From Eudromia elegans (lineage: Eukaryota; Chordata; Aves; Tinamiformes; Tinamidae): a stretch of DNA of 64,000 nucleotides. This document shows, in pieces, positions 36,392 through 57,229 of this stretch. The notes under the pieces were generated by a model, which did no database searches, was not told where the DNA came from, and saw only the letters and a program-made list of their open reading frames with translations. Made by a program: the position numbers and the translations under genes. Every line of letters starts with the position of its first letter. Position 1 is the first letter of the stretch. The stretch is from contig PTEX01000020.1 of NCBI GenBank assembly GCA_003342815.1, positions 6,057,088 to 6,121,087 on the forward strand, given 5' to 3'.

Positions 36392-38239
36392 CAAACACAG
36401 GAGACCAACATTTCAACCAAGGCCCCCCACTTTTCGTTACAAGATTTCAGCAAAAAGCCCACCTGAACAAACAACCAAAATCCAAAGAACTATTGAATGG
36501 CCACAAAGCCTATATTCATTTGTTAAGTGATGAAATATAATAATGCAAAATTAAGTACTTAAATTTTCTAAAGAGTCAGAATTGTTGAAGGAGGCTATTT
36601 TTCAACCTACATGCCATATGGCTGGGTATGTTTTTATTTCATTTACTAGACACAAAAGCCATGCTATGTCAGCATAGAGAATGCTAAATAAATCAAGTGG
36701 GCTAATTAAATGCATGTTAAAATGTTAGAAAAAAGCATTCCTATGACATAGTTTTCCTGCATGGCTAGCTGGGAAGAAAAAGGAAAGGAGTTTACAGAAA
36801 ACGAAAGGAAATGAAAACCTTAGATGAATTTATGAAGCTATAGAGTCAAACTGCAAAAAGAATATGAAAAAGTAAACCAGCAAATCATTGGTAAACAAAA
36901 CAAATGCAGACCTTAGAAAGAAATAAAAGAACAGAATGAGAAAAATATGGTAATTATTCATTTAAGAGCATCCACAGTAAAGTATACAAAGATAAACAGA
37001 TTAATGTAAAAAAATAGTTGAAATCATGCAGTTTTGACAGTCAAGGGTGATTTATAACAGCCTTCAAGCTTAAGAAAAAGGATGCTTCAAAATTTATTTT
37101 TTAAAATAACAGGAGCTTCTATGGGTGCAATCATAAATTCTAAAAACATAACATTTATACTATAAAGCAGAGTATTTACATTATAAAGCTAAACAAATTC
37201 TGAAAATGTAGAAGAAAACTAAAGTGAAAGCAGCATTTATTAGTGTTAATTCTAGTGTTAGGCTGCACCCTTCAGTCATCACTCTGGAGAATTCATGCTT
37301 CTTCTTGAATGATACTTCAACATTACTGAATCATCATGTAAAATGAAACTACAGACAACTGACTCAACTATCAAAAAATATTTCCTATTCAAATTTAAAG
37401 ATATTAGCCATGAATTCACTTCTGAATTGAAGCCCATGGATATATATATACACAGAAAATACAGCTAAGATGAAAGTCTGGAACTACCTCAAAAATAGCT
37501 GCAACTGCCATATTCGGACAATAGGATTCCCTTCCTCTTTTCCCTATGAAAGATGGGCATGATGATTCCTCTATTTGCTTCCTTTCTGGATCTTCTTCAG
37601 GACTGTCAGTGACAATAATTTTTAAGATAAACACACATAAGCAAAGCAAAGCTCACGTCTCCTCTTACTGATGAAAGGTATGCAGAATTTAGGAGATGTG
37701 CTGCTACATGAGAGATGGCCCTCACTCAAGATGAACTTTCTCTAACCCTATGTTTTAGAACCATTGTCCACATGAGATATTCTTCCCAATGACCTGCCAG
37801 TAGTCTATTTTAAACTTGATTCACCATCTTCACACCTGTCTGCAACTCATGGATCAGAAATAAAGAGCAGTTGAAAGACAAGGGACTTAGTCCCTTGGAG
37901 CAATTTTTGATCACAGCATACAATCATTCTCCAGAGGATAAGCAAGAAACTTCAATATGCCTCCTAATAGGGAATGCCTAAAGCCCACAAAATAAGTAAA
38001 ATAAACCTAAAGTGGCTGAGACAACTCTGTGACTGCAGTGATTGTGTAGTGTACTAAACACCACAGATACTAGGTGGGTCTCTTGCAACTGTAACACTTT
38101 CACCACTGTCACTTTACATGAAGGTGGAGATGTAAAACTAGGAGTAGCTCTCAAATTTTGCATTGATATAAATGATCTTCCAGTCTCATTCCTGAAGAAC
38201 TCTGACACCCTTTTCTTTTGGCACATCTACTTTGTGGAT

Positions 38240-38977
38240 ACTCCAGGACTGGTCAAATGGCAGAGCTCAGAGTTGCAATCAGCAGCACAATGCCCAGTTG
38301 GATGCCTGTAGCTCGTGATGCGCTCCAGAGTTCAGTCCTGGGTCCAGTCCTGTTAACTTCTTCGATCAGCTCTACAGAGGCAGCCCTGGAAGTCAACTTG
38401 ACCATAACCCAGCAATCCACACCTGTAGCCAGAAAGTCAGTGGTACTCTGGGGTACACTAGGATGAGCATTGCCAGTAGGCAGAGAGGGGATCCTGCCCC
38501 TCTCCTCAGCTCTGAGGTGGAGTATTTGGGTGCAGCTCTGGGCTCCCCAGTATGAGACATGGAGCTACTGGAGTCCAGCAGAGGGCTACAAAGGAGGAGA
38601 CTGGAGCATCTCCTATGAGGGATGGATGAGAGCCGAGCTCATTTAGCCTAGAGAACACTGACAGGGTATCTCATCAGTGTCACCCTAATCCAAAGACAGG
38701 GTGTCAAGTGGATAGGGCCAGACTATTCACAATGGTGGCCAGCAATAGGTCATAGAATGAAATGCAGGAAGTCCCATCTGGACACTAGAGAAAACTTTTC
38801 AACTGTGACGGTGACAGAGCACTGGAACAGGTTGCCTAGAGAGGCTGCACAGTCCCCTCTTCTGTAGATACTCAAAACCTGCCTGGACATAGCTTTTTTG
38901 GACCACGCTCTAGGTGACCCAGCTTGACCAGGGAAGTTGGACTCAATCTCAAGGTCCCTTCCAACCTCAACTATCTG
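38240..38977 (+). mobile_element. CR1 LINE fragment, old
   Basis: Decayed plus-strand CR1. It shows GGTCAAATGGCAGAGCTCAG and TTGGATGCCTGTAGC, then TCAGTCCTGGGTCCAGTCCTG (the RT PQGSVLGPVL block). Further on come CCTGCCCCTCTCCTCAGCTCTG, GAGCATCTCCTATGAG, GGTGACAGAGCACTGG and GGTTGCCTAGAGAGGCTG. It ends at TCCCTTCCAACCTCAAC. Several stops and small deletions break the frame. Confidence 0.88.
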
Positions 38978-41022
38978 TCAAATATTGACAGAATACAAAG
39001 TCAAACATTGAGGAAAACATACTTGTCTCATTTCTTCCATTTTAATGAAAGCAAGCAGCAAAAATTTGGTCAAAGCACCACACATAGAAAGGTTATAAAA
39101 GATTATCAGTGTTCAACACTGTTTCTGTGTTTTTATTTGTGCCTTACCACTAAATGATATTTAATACAGTACAAGATATAGCACCCTGAGCCTATGTTTG
39201 CATCTCTTCTACTACTTTGTTTGCTTTGTAAACGTTTACTGCTCCTTTTCCATTACTCACTCAGTTACTCAGTGCATATTTGTATATTAAACACTCTTAC
39301 AAGCCCCAAGAGGGAAAAAAACAAAGTTGGGTGCAGGTTTAAACACAGATTGCACATGCCAAACTTCTCTTCTAGCCAGATATTGTAGCCAAGCAAATAT
39401 GACTTTGCAATGACTATAAAATTGACAGGTTTTGTGTTGCCTCAACCGAGTAGGATTTCAGCAGTGCTCTTGGTCTTAAAACTATCAAGGGATAGTTTTA
39501 ATTGTACTAACAGTTGTCTAGCATGTCACTTGACTTTTTAGCTTAGCAGTATAAATATCATATATGCAAAGATCTGGCCAACTTATGGTCACTTCATAGC
39601 AAACAACATTACATTCACTGGGACTGCAGGAGGCTATTAAATAACTTTTAAAGGATGAAGATAGGAGAAATACAGGTGTTAACCAATGGAAAGATCAAGC
39701 ACTGAAATGCTAACACTCTTCCGAGTGTCTAATCATTTCCCCTCCTGTTTTATGTTCCTGCACCTCCACAGTTGGTCTCTTGTAAGAGACCAAGTGGGGT
39801 ACAGCAGGAAGACAACAGCTAAGGCCCCTTGCCCACCTCCCAGCCTTCTCTTACAGCTCAAATCCAGTTCTCCCCACCTCTCCCTGAATACCAAAGGCTC
39901 CCTGGCCACCCAGAGGTAGCCCTTCACTGGACTCACTCCAGAACACCTCAGTCTCTTTGGCACCACAGAGCCTCAAGCTGCACAATTCTCCCAATACAGA
40001 TTCACAAATGTTGAAGAATGAACAATTACCACCCTTACCTGCTGATATAGGCCAATATAATTTTCTCATTCCACCTCTTGTGCCATCAGAATAACATGGT
40101 CCTTTTTCAGGGACATGCTTTCCACCTAGTTGGTAGCTAATTCACTCTGCTGTATGGGCTATTCTATCCCAGGTGTGTGAAGTTTAGCAGAGGAGGACTT
40201 AACAAGGTCAACAGGAAGAACTGGCATTGCTTCCATGGAAAAGTCATGCAATGATGCCTTGAGTTTAAGGAGATCTCACCAGATGATACAGCTTAGAAAA
40301 GTTGGTGCAGGGGGGAGAGGGGAGTCAAACCTTGACTGAGGACTTCAATCTCACAGTAAACTGGACTAATTTAGACTAAATGAAACTACTTAGATTTAAC
40401 CAAGCCAGCCAGACCAAATGCCTCCTCAATGACAAGCCTTCATGACACAACCAAGCAAGCAGCTCTCAAACATACTTTACTCTAGGTTTGAGCAAACCTG
40501 AGTAATGACATTCCACTGTCCTGCAGGTAACTTTTGAAGCCCTTCTGGAATCAGAGACATTAAGAAAAATCTTAGTAATTTGTAAAGGCTCATAACAGCA
40601 AAAGTTCTTATGGGCTCATTTTTTGGAGCTTTGTCTCCACACTGCAAGTTAAATAAAATATGTTAATATAAATGGACAGCACCTGTGCTAATAAAAAATG
40701 ACTAATTTTGTTTGTTGTGTCAAATAGAACATTAAAATGCAAATATTCAAAACAATTGCAAACCATCAGTGCTATCATCACATTCAGTTCATTGTTTGAT
40801 GCAAGTAGCTCTTGGCCAAAACAAATTCAGCATTAAATTCATCTAACATAACTGGTAAAGATGTTTGGGAACCACTACTCATTTAAGGAGCTACTTGCCC
40901 ATCACTCAATCCCCAATAATGAATGCTAAGTAGGACCAGAAAGAATATATATTTTCAGTAAAACAAGTAGAATATGCTAACTCATGTATGCTCTGCTTAA
41001 CAGAGGTGACTGTTATCTCACC
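38978..41022. other. Spacer downstream of the ATPSCKMT 3' end
   Basis: No coding signature. It includes a 22-bp near-perfect palindrome at 39772-39793 within a moderately GC-rich segment (39.72-40.16 kb). It may contain part of the ATPSCKMT 3' UTR if the poly(A) site lies further left than the candidate at 41023. Confidence 0.45.
39772..39793. repeat. 22-bp palindrome with 2-nt loop
   Basis: TTGGTCTCTT (39772-39781), GT, AAGAGACCAA (39784-39793): 10-bp arms are perfect reverse complements. After one mismatched pair, AC/GT outside the arms also pair. Confidence 0.9.
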
Positions 41023-41028
41023 TTTAAT
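41023..41028 (-). promoter_or_regulatory. Candidate poly(A) signal of ATPSCKMT (ATTAAA)
   Basis: Reverse complement of TTTAAT gives ATTAAA about 205 bp past the ATPSCKMT stop codon. It is the common variant signal and the nearest I found; no AATAAA occurs on this strand between 40,000 and the stop. Weak evidence without transcript data. Confidence 0.3.
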
Positions 41029-41232
41029 GTTCAAGCTCTTGATGTCTATAAAACTTTGAGAGTTATTGCCAACAAAACAAAGTTATTCAACTCTACTTTT
41101 CTCTTCTCAGTAACACACTTCACTGTTATTTTATAACTCCAGAATATACATAAAATTCACCAATTGCATTAATCTTATCCTCTCTCAAAGCTGAGAATGC
41201 AAATTAAGATGCCTAGAATTCTGTCCTTGGTG

Positions 41233-44200
41233 TCATTTCTGAGCATTCTGTTTCACATTCGTTGATGTTTTCAAATCATAGGCCCACACAGTATCTATTC
41301 CCTCTCCAGTAGTATGATCTGGGATCCAGCAAGGAAAAGGAAAACGACAGGCAATAACTCTGGCATTACGCTGAAGTTCTTCTTCCAGCTTCTTCTCTAA
41401 TTGTGGCATCTGTGGAGCAAAAACCAAAGGCTTTCAGTAGCATTCTATTCAGAGTTTAAATCAAGCATTCAAGACAAGTCTGAAGCTTCAAGAATTTTTA
41501 AAAATAATTTTAGGACAAATTTCATAATATACTCTAGCCTATTGCACTGACAGATAATTTTTCAAATTTAAAAATGTTGCTTTACTCTGAACTATGAAAT
41601 TCTTAACTCTTAAGCTTTAAAAAATTGCATCAAGAATCACAGATAATCCTTCACTTAAACTGAAGGAAAGCCTTTGCACGTTCCAATTCACAATTTACTG
41701 TACTAGGATTCTTTATTTATAAAGACTTTAGCCCCATGAATTAATACTAATTACACTGCAATATGCCTGGAACACCATGTCATACTCGAAGACCAATGTC
41801 TCTCATGACATCCAGTTTATGGCACAGCAGATCTTGGAACATTCAAGATTTCTTACGTTCAAACCCAGGCAAACTAGTGATTGGCAAATGATGAAGTTCA
41901 TGCAACAGCATTTGAGCTTTACTGGCTCCACAACACTAGCCTAAGTCGTTGCAGCAGTAAAACGCTGGGCAAACAACATTCACTACTGCATAGCTCTGGT
42001 TGGTTGAGGACCCACTCTGCCTAGTTTGCCTCTATTTACAGGAGTTAAACAGATGGAAAAAAACAAGGGAATATCATTCCTCTGCCAGGGCAGGGCATCA
42101 CCCTGCCCAAGTCAGATGCTCCATCCCCAATAAATACTTCGGAAATTTTGGTATGCATTAAGTGGAAAAAAAAATATATTTCTATTTCAAAGGAATTTCC
42201 CTCCAACTCCAAACAGGAAGAATCTTTGAAAAATTAAGCTTGATAGATTTCAGATACTTTCATTCTTTAGAAAAGATTGATACTGTGCTCAAGTAGATCA
42301 GTGTGCATCCATTCCTTTTATTCCACAAAGAGTCAATATGGCAGCAAGCTCCTAATACACATAAAAATCTACTTGCTTTAATATCAGATACTAGAGAGGT
42401 CTAACTTAGACATGAAAAGAGCCACTTAGATATGAAAGATGAGCAATTACTTACAAATATAGTTGAATTTAAGTCATAATAACACAAGGCACCACCACTA
42501 AATATAAGTTTACACTCAACTACTGTAGGAAAAGAATATTCATAGAGCTAACACACAAGAGTTGCATCTAAACATATACATAATCAAAGTATCCTGTGCT
42601 CTGATTTTGTCCATACAGCAAATGCTTTTAAACATTTTTGCTACTGTACCTTAACCAAACTAGAAAAATCAGGCCATTTCAGTGTCTCAGAGACCACAGA
42701 ATAGGACCCCTTTTGTATTAGGCAAGGAAGACAATTTCCATATGTTATGGAAATTGATACATTTCACAAACATGAACTTAACCTAATTTTTAATCAAAGA
42801 CTGTGAAGACTAGTCATGTCTAATATCTGTGTTAGTTCAAATTAGAAAAGTTTGTTAATAGCTCAGCCACAGGAACAGTGTCCTTAAACTGAAGTCAGAG
42901 GTCTTAATCTAAATCTTGTTAATATTACTTGTTGTGTTTCTTAATCTTTAGTGTTTTAAGAAACAAAATTTTGTAGACCTTTTGTACAGTACTTACACAG
43001 TTAAAATACAACAGAAGTTACAAATATCAACACCTGGTGTGAATTCTGATCCTGCCCAGGAAAACAAAATTCTCTTCAATGACTCAAATCCACCTCCCCT
43101 GGCAGCTTGCAAGGGCAAGTCCTGCAGCCTTCTCTGAAGATCAATAAATCCAAGCCCTGTAAGCTAACCTTGGATGTGAAATAAAAGAACAGTGTGACAG
43201 CATCACACCAAATTAGTATTATTAAATAAAGAGATCTACTGTGCTCAGTAAAAGAGAAAATGCATTAGTTTCCTGAAAATCAATTTGATCGCTTAGGAGG
43301 CTAAGCACCCACAAGTTCCACGGGAAATTTAAAGACCAAACTTAAGGCTTAAGAAACACAGTTCATATGCTTGGGTCTATTAAATTTAAGTCAGTGGGGG
43401 TTTTTTTGTTGTTGTTTTTGTTTTTTAATCAGAAGGATCTAAGAATCTAACCTCGTTTACTGCAGTAAAGTTATTCAGACATCTGTAGCTATTTCTTTTA
43501 TCATATCAAGTTACTCTTTACTAATTCACCCTGCTTCAGACTTATTAACTTTATACAAAGTACCTACTAAGCTTCCTTACATTTTCCCAGGGTACTTATT
43601 TCTACTTTACTGCAAAGTCTTTCTTCATCTGCATTCCCACCCTCAATACACTGGAGAATTTCTGACCGCAAATTTCCTGTCTTGATTGCCAAATGAACCA
43701 CTAAGTAAGTCTGATACCACTCAGTATAGCAAAGGTACAACTGCCCTCCAATTACTTGCTTCAGAGACAACCACCATGACTGCAGTCTTGTCAAAATCAG
43801 GTAACCAAGTAGCCCATGCTTCCAAACAGTATCACAGCAATAAGAGCTCCAAAAATATAATCTATACCTGCAGCACAGCTAGTTCTTGCATTCCTGCTAA
43901 TATGTCAACCATGTATCAAAATATTAGTACTATCTTTTACATTCTTTAAGTTGATTCATTTTAAAAATTAGTCAACAGTGATTGTCTTAGTATTAAAATT
44001 ATTAGACAATGAAAAATAGTAAAACTTACCATTTGAGGTACTCCAAAAATTACAACATTTGTGTAATGGGAAAAAGAAACCTACAAAAAATAAGTTGGTA
44101 CCATTATTTTCCTCAATGCCTTTAGCTACATTCACTTCAAACTGATTCTTGGGTTGTAGGCTAAAAACAAGAAAAGAGATCCCATATTACATCCACATCA

Positions 44201-46787
44201 TATTGAAAAACCAAATGCAAGCTTCCCTATACCAGAGAGCTTATATTGCTTAGTAGCAGAAAGCTTCTACTAGCTGGTTAAGAATCTTGAATGAATTCCA
44301 GTAGCACACATGCAAGAAATCAATTCAGATACACAGAAACAATTTAAAAGTTATGAATAAAACCATGTAGGTAACTTTTTAAAACTTTTATAGCTTTTGG
44401 TCCATGCTTGCTTCTGAACAAAGACTAAAATCGGTACATTCAAGCTCCTCCCACCAGGTTTCTTATGTCCACTTTGCCCATTACGCGTCATAAAACAACG
44501 ACTAGGCACTTCAATATGACTGGCAGTGGACAGGCAAGCCTAAATACAGCAGAAAAATAAGTCTAACCAAAAATAACTAATTTTGATTCAAATGTTTGAA
44601 CATGCCAAAAAATCATCTACATATGCAGTCATGATCTTAAAGCAGTGCTCAAAATGAGGAGTTGCTCAGTTACAAAAGAGCACATATCTAACAAAGTACC
44701 AAAATCAAACTTCTTAGACATCCCAAATTCATCCGTTCTTCAGCATTTTGCCACTTACCTTCCATAAGTCTGAAATATAAAATTTGGTGTTCTCATGCAC
44801 CCCATCCCTCCAGGCTCGGTATCTAGAGTACCAGACCAACCAGGGATTTAATTCATAACCGACAGCTTTGAAACCCTGTTTTGCAGCAGCTATCACCTAC
44901 AAAAAAATGGAAATTTGTTAGTCTCAACAACACCAAGGCAATCATTCAAAACACAAGTAGAAATATTCTGTATCACAAGAATGATCTACTAATAGAAAGA
45001 ATATGAAGGTAAATGTCTGACCTCCATAAAGACAAATATATCTCACAATACAGCTTTCTTACAATGCTATATTTCATATTATTTTACGTTAAAAAGGTAA
45101 TTGAAATAAACAGGTATATTTGAGAATCTTAAATTAAGATCCCGGCCTGTGTATATGATTTGAATTGTCTTCAATTTAGAAGAACAGAAAATTGTAAATA
45201 TACTAGAAGAATCCGATATTTTTACTATGTTTAAAGTTTTTTTTTTTTTTAAATTTGACCTGAGAGCACACAAAATATTTGAAAGTATCAGTGCAGAAGC
45301 TCTGCTTAATTTAAGGAAAAATACTCCAAGGCAACATCAAGTACCATTGCACGCAATTCCAGGCACCTGGCTCTCAGAACAGAATTCAATCTCCACTTAG
45401 TCATCCACATATAAGTATCTAGTCAAAATTGAGTGGATCAGGTAAAAGTCAGTAAGAATGCATAGTAGGTAAGAAAACTGAAATTTCTGATGCCCTCTCT
45501 AGACACTTTCCTATTGTTCCTACTTAGGTAAAGCTCCTTCCAGTTGACTCCTTGAACAGTTGACTCAATTCACATGAAATACGGGCAACAGCAACATACA
45601 AAAATATCTTCGCAGTTCCTTTCAAAAGCTCACCTAGGGCACCACCTTGTTGCTAAAACTGGCAAGAAGCAGACAGTTAAACTCCATACAAAATATAAGA
45701 GCTACAAAGAAGAATCTGTTTGTCACAACTCTCCCTCACCAGCAGTTTTGACAAGGGTTTGGACAACATCCTGAACTGGCAGTATCGCTTTGCCTGTTAT
45801 CATCTTTCCTCTCATACCCTCCTAATTTATTTTTTTACATCTATTTATATCCATGGCTACCCCATCAAGTTCTAAGTGCAGAATACCTTGATTAGCTTGG
45901 GAAAAAATTCCTTAAGTGTTGTTTCTCAATGCCAGTTTTTATGCAAAAACAACTACTGCAATAACGAAGGCGCAGTAAAACTTTCTTCTCTACATGATCA
46001 CCCTCATAGAGGAGCATCCTTCAGCTAGACACAGTACAGATGTGCTGATGTCGCCAGCACAGACGCCTTGCCATACCTCCAGTGTGTATCATACCACCTG
46101 AAGTTATATTCTTACTTCACTGCACTTAAAGGGAGGTAGCCAGCACTGCTCAAAGCAAAGTGTAAAAGCTGTAATTTTAAGGATACAACCATTTTTATTC
46201 TGTAACCTATTCTTGGTTTCTCACTCCCTTACTCTGTTACCTTTATAACAAACAGAGCAGAAATACCACAAGTTTGCAGGTCTGCTCCATCCTACCCTCT
46301 TTCAAGCTGTTTAAACTCACAGCCTTATATACTGCCTCTGAGTCCCTTTTGGTACTATTACTTCTTAAGTGAAAGCACGCTGAATGGCCCCCTCCAGTCA
46401 CGAGTATGAACCTATGGGCTTCGTATAACACTTCATATAGATCATTCCCAGGGCACTCATCCCTTTTCCGAGGGATTACACAGAGAAAAGCGCATCCCCC
46501 CAACTTACAATTCGGCCATCACCGCTACCAATGTCAACGAGAGCTCCCTTCCTGCCCCGCAGCATGCGGAGCACGTTTTCCACCTGGGCCGAGGTGGCGG
46601 GCACGAAGGGCAGGCAGACCCTCCTCAGCGCAGGCATCACGAAGGGCGTCACCACGGCGTGCACGGCCAGCAGGCCTGCGCCGAGGCCACCGGCCGCGAG
46701 CAACCCCCACATGCTCCTCCTGGGCGAGCTGTCCTCATCCTCAGCACCTTGGGACACGTGGTTCCCGCTCCCAGGTGCCTCTGGCAT
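41233..46787 (-). CDS. ATPSCKMT: ATP synthase subunit c lysine N-methyltransferase (FAM173B), 4 coding exons, 214 aa
   Basis: Coding exons on the minus strand: 46787-46509, 44896-44759, 44080-44030 and 41409-41233 (279+138+51+177 bp, all phase 0, all GT-AG). The product is a seven-beta-strand, S-adenosylmethionine-dependent methyltransferase that, in mammals, trimethylates one lysine of the mitochondrial ATP synthase c-ring subunit. Visible: a hydrophobic anchor at residues 27-50, where human has its membrane segment; SAM-binding motif [11 protein letters not shown] at 84-93, split from VIAAAKQGF at the exon 1/2 junction; acidic post-I motif [13 protein letters not shown] with E108; [10 protein letters not shown] at 147-156; and [12 protein letters not shown]...GIDTVWAYD near the C-terminus. 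Human is 233 aa; the difference is the N-terminus. The ATG at 46787 has a good context (GAGCCATGC) and lies only 5 nt inside a 3' splice site (TTCTCCACAG, exon edge 46792). So an upstream exon exists, which is either 5' UTR or carries a few more N-terminal codons; I could not place it. The gene is head-to-head with CCT5. Confidence 0.93.
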
Positions 46788-46979
46788 GGCTCCTGTGGAG
46801 AAGTACCAACACGTCCTCACAGAATCTGTCTTACTGCAGGATTAACAGGCAAAACAGGCCACACTAAAACCAGCTGAACCTATACCCCTTGCGCTAGCTG
46901 CTGGGTTATCACAGCTGAGTTACTGCACTGGCCTTAAGAAAACAAACAGCTAATCAGCAACAGTAACTAAAAAAAATAA

Positions 46980-47490
46980 AAAGGCAGGTGCTGCTCATTC
47001 CTCGCGCCCAGCGGGTCAGGAGCGGCGCTCTGAGAGGCGCCCCCGACCGCACGGAATCTTCTGGAAGCGCGGCCGAACGGTCGCCATCCCGGCCCCAGGC
47101 TCGCTCGGGCGGCACCGCGCAGGCGCGGAGCGCGCTCCCGCCCGCTAACAACCTTACAGCCAGAGGTAGCAGCCTCGAACCGGAAATACTGGAGGGCGAT
47201 ACCACCCTGATCACGGAGGAGGGGGAGCCTCCCGCAATGGTGTGGGTTAGCGCTGCAGCAGCAGAGTCCACCGCTAGGACGCTGCCCCCTCCCGTATTCT
47301 TCCTAATAGCAACTCCCAGCGGCTTCCAGAAACCTCCGCTGATAGCGCCACATAGGTCCCAGGCGCAATATGTTTCGCGGTGGGGTGTGCTGCGCAGGCG
47401 CGGGACGGCGGGAGGCACTGCGTCCCTACGGGCTACGTCATCGCGTACGGGGTGCGGCGCGGCTCAGGCGGGCTCGGTGGCAGCTAGGAG
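46980..47490. promoter_or_regulatory. Bidirectional promoter between ATPSCKMT and CCT5
   Basis: No TATA box at a sensible distance. Visible sites include NRF1-like GCGCAGGCGCG at 47117-47127 and TGCGCAGGCGCG at 47391-47402, an ETS-type ACCGGAAAT at 47179-47187, and a CRE/ATF-type TACGTCA at 47434-47440. NRF1 and ETS sites are common at promoters of nuclear genes for mitochondrial proteins and at bidirectional promoters. Transcription start sites cannot be placed from sequence alone. Confidence 0.7.
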
Positions 47491-47499
47491 GGAGCCATC

Positions 47500-55074
<7,575 letters not shown>

Positions 55075-55204
55075 AGATTGAAAAACAGGAAACATTAAGG
55101 GGTTCACAGCAGTAGCGAAGACAGCAAGAATTCTGATGCTTAATCTTCAGCTATTTATTTTTGACACTTTTTGTTTCATGATACTGTACTGAATAATTGT
55201 TGGA

Positions 55205-55210
55205 AATAAA
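55205..55210 (+). promoter_or_regulatory. CCT5: Poly(A) signal of CCT5 (AATAAA)
   Basis: Canonical AATAAA 131 bp after the stop codon, followed by GCACTTGTGGTACC with a GU-rich stretch. It predicts a short 3' UTR ending near 55,225-55,235. Confidence 0.8.
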
Positions 55211-57229
55211 ACATAATTCAGCACTTGTGGTACCAAGACTTGTTTAAGAAGTATCATTGCATATTTTCTTAAGTGGATAAGTGTAATCATAGGGAACATT
55301 TTATTCAGACTATCATAAGCCCTTTGCTCCTGCAACTGCCTCTAACTAACTTGGGAGCAAATCCCATAGTTGTTAATAGTTAATTTGAAACTGGGTGGTA
55401 GAGCTTTAACAAAAATCCTAAGGAAAGGAAGTGGTTTATTATGTTGTTTTGTTTGTTTTTAGGGGTATAGGCTTTAGCACTGCTGCATTATTGTCAGTAA
55501 TCGGGTTGGAGGGTAAATGACTTTCAACACAGCCTGTAACAAGCAGCTGAAACTATGAAACCAAACTAATGAAAGCAGTGCAAACAAAATGGTCAACAAA
55601 AACACAGCAGATATATTTCAATAATGATCAAGTTCTTGGAGACAAACACAGATATCCAAATTGTGATTGGTGCAAATACCTGTTCTATTAGAGTGCTTAG
55701 AAGCCTTGCCTAGTGCTGTACCTGCAGAGGGAGAGTGAGGCACCGGTCCCTTTCCAATGCCACTTTGTTAGCGTAGGAAAAAACAAGGTTCACCACTGGA
55801 GGGCAACATGCACTGAATGCTGTCAGGGGAGCCTTCATCTAGGTTTTAGAGGCACCTGAAAAGGAGCCAGCAGATCTTAGCACATGTACATGGGCTCAAC
55901 CAGAGCACGTACTTATTTACCTCTCGAGCTCTGTTTTTTGGCCTAATTTCCTAACTTACTCTATGTACTCTCTTGCTGCCACTTTCTCTTCTCGGGCCCC
56001 TTAGGCTGCTCACATGCACTTGTCCAGCTGTTACCTGGCTGCTTTCTCTGGTCTCATTTCCCCATCTGTCCCAGCCCCTCGTGCTGAGTTTCTGAGTCTC
56101 ATTTCTGTCTCCCATGTCTATTTCTTCAAGTCCACTGGCCCGTTCCTGTGTGCTGACACAACACTCGTCTCTGTGGCTGCGTGACAAGATGTTGCTGGGA
56201 TGCAGGACTTGGATTTCTCTTGGTCCCTCTTGCTTGTGCCCAGCCACAGCAGCTACTAGGTGCCCCTCACAGGGGCTGGGGCTCAGGCTTAGGACAAACC
56301 CTAGGGATTGGGCTGAATCAGGCTGGAGTAGAGCTTTTGAGGATAGGGTTGTGTAAAACTGACATCGTTTGTACCCAGACTGGTGATTTTTAAGGTAAGT
56401 TTTTTTCTATGCTTAGGATAAGGTCATCTCTTTGGAATGATCTTTTCTGACCATGTTTTGCTTGGAGAAGATTCATCATAATGTGAACACTTTTGGTCTG
56501 AATGGTTCAGTTTGACAACCTTACAGGCAAAACCAGATAGGACCAGATAGGTGGAACAGTCAAGCAGTCTGCTGACTCTTTGCATGATATGAAGTTACCC
56601 AGAGCTTCAGCTACATAGAGCCAGGCCTATGTAAACAAAACTCACTGGCTCCAGGATCTGTCAGGGCTCTATTTCTTTATGCTAAAATTGTACAGAAAAG
56701 AGGGTGCTGCTGGAGCAGTTCCCTCGGTGGTAGAAAGTACCCCATGCACTTACCCTGTGACTGCCAACTGTTCATGGGCAGCAGCAAGATCCTGGCTAGA
56801 GATGGATATGGATACCACTGGCTTGACCCATTTTCCCATAGAGAACAAGTTGGGAACATTTTCTTCTTCAGTCTGGCCATGTGAGACAAAAATTACTGCT
56901 GTATTAGCCATGGGGATGGTTAGTGCCCAGCCCCTACCTCGTGCCATCATCCAGGGGCAGAAGATTCAGTGGGGAGGTTGGGGTTCTAGGAGACTGGCCT
57001 TGTTTGTCCTCTCCACATAAAGCTCCTCTCCATTTCACCTCTTGGAGGCTTTCCCAGGAGCTCCCTGCCAGGGAACATTTCTCACCACGTTAAAGAGCCA
57101 ATTAAACGGACTGACAGCGTTTATTTTGTAAACAAGTCATTTCTATGACACGAGAGAGAGAGTTTGCTAAATTGCAAAAGTCAGAGGGTAGAGCTTAGCG
57201 CTTTCCCTGAGGGAGACTGGAGCTGGGAT

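Larger units (their letters stand above)
32537..38239. other. Gene-free AT-rich DNA
   Basis: No gene recognised. It holds a 27-nt A run at 34440-34466 preceded by AATAAA, a 24-bp perfect palindrome at 34529-34552, a GC-richer block of unknown nature at 35500-35690, a 14-bp tandem duplication at 36364-36391, and a short TATA run at 37440-37450. Confidence 0.45.

Noticed and set aside
641-41000. A bitter-taste receptor (TAS2R) gene, as near this locus in human
   Set aside because: No single-exon ~300-codon seven-helix frame is present on either strand.
46788-46820. Upstream extension of the first located ATPSCKMT exon to a GTG at 46820
   Set aside because: GTG is not a normal eukaryotic start, and the 3' splice site TTCTCCACAG lies between it and the ATG at 46787.
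46954-47418. 154-codon open frame on the minus strand of the CpG island
   Set aside because: GC-rich promoter DNA has few stops; the translation has no domain and no conserved counterpart. It may overlap an ATPSCKMT 5' UTR exon but is not itself a supportable protein.
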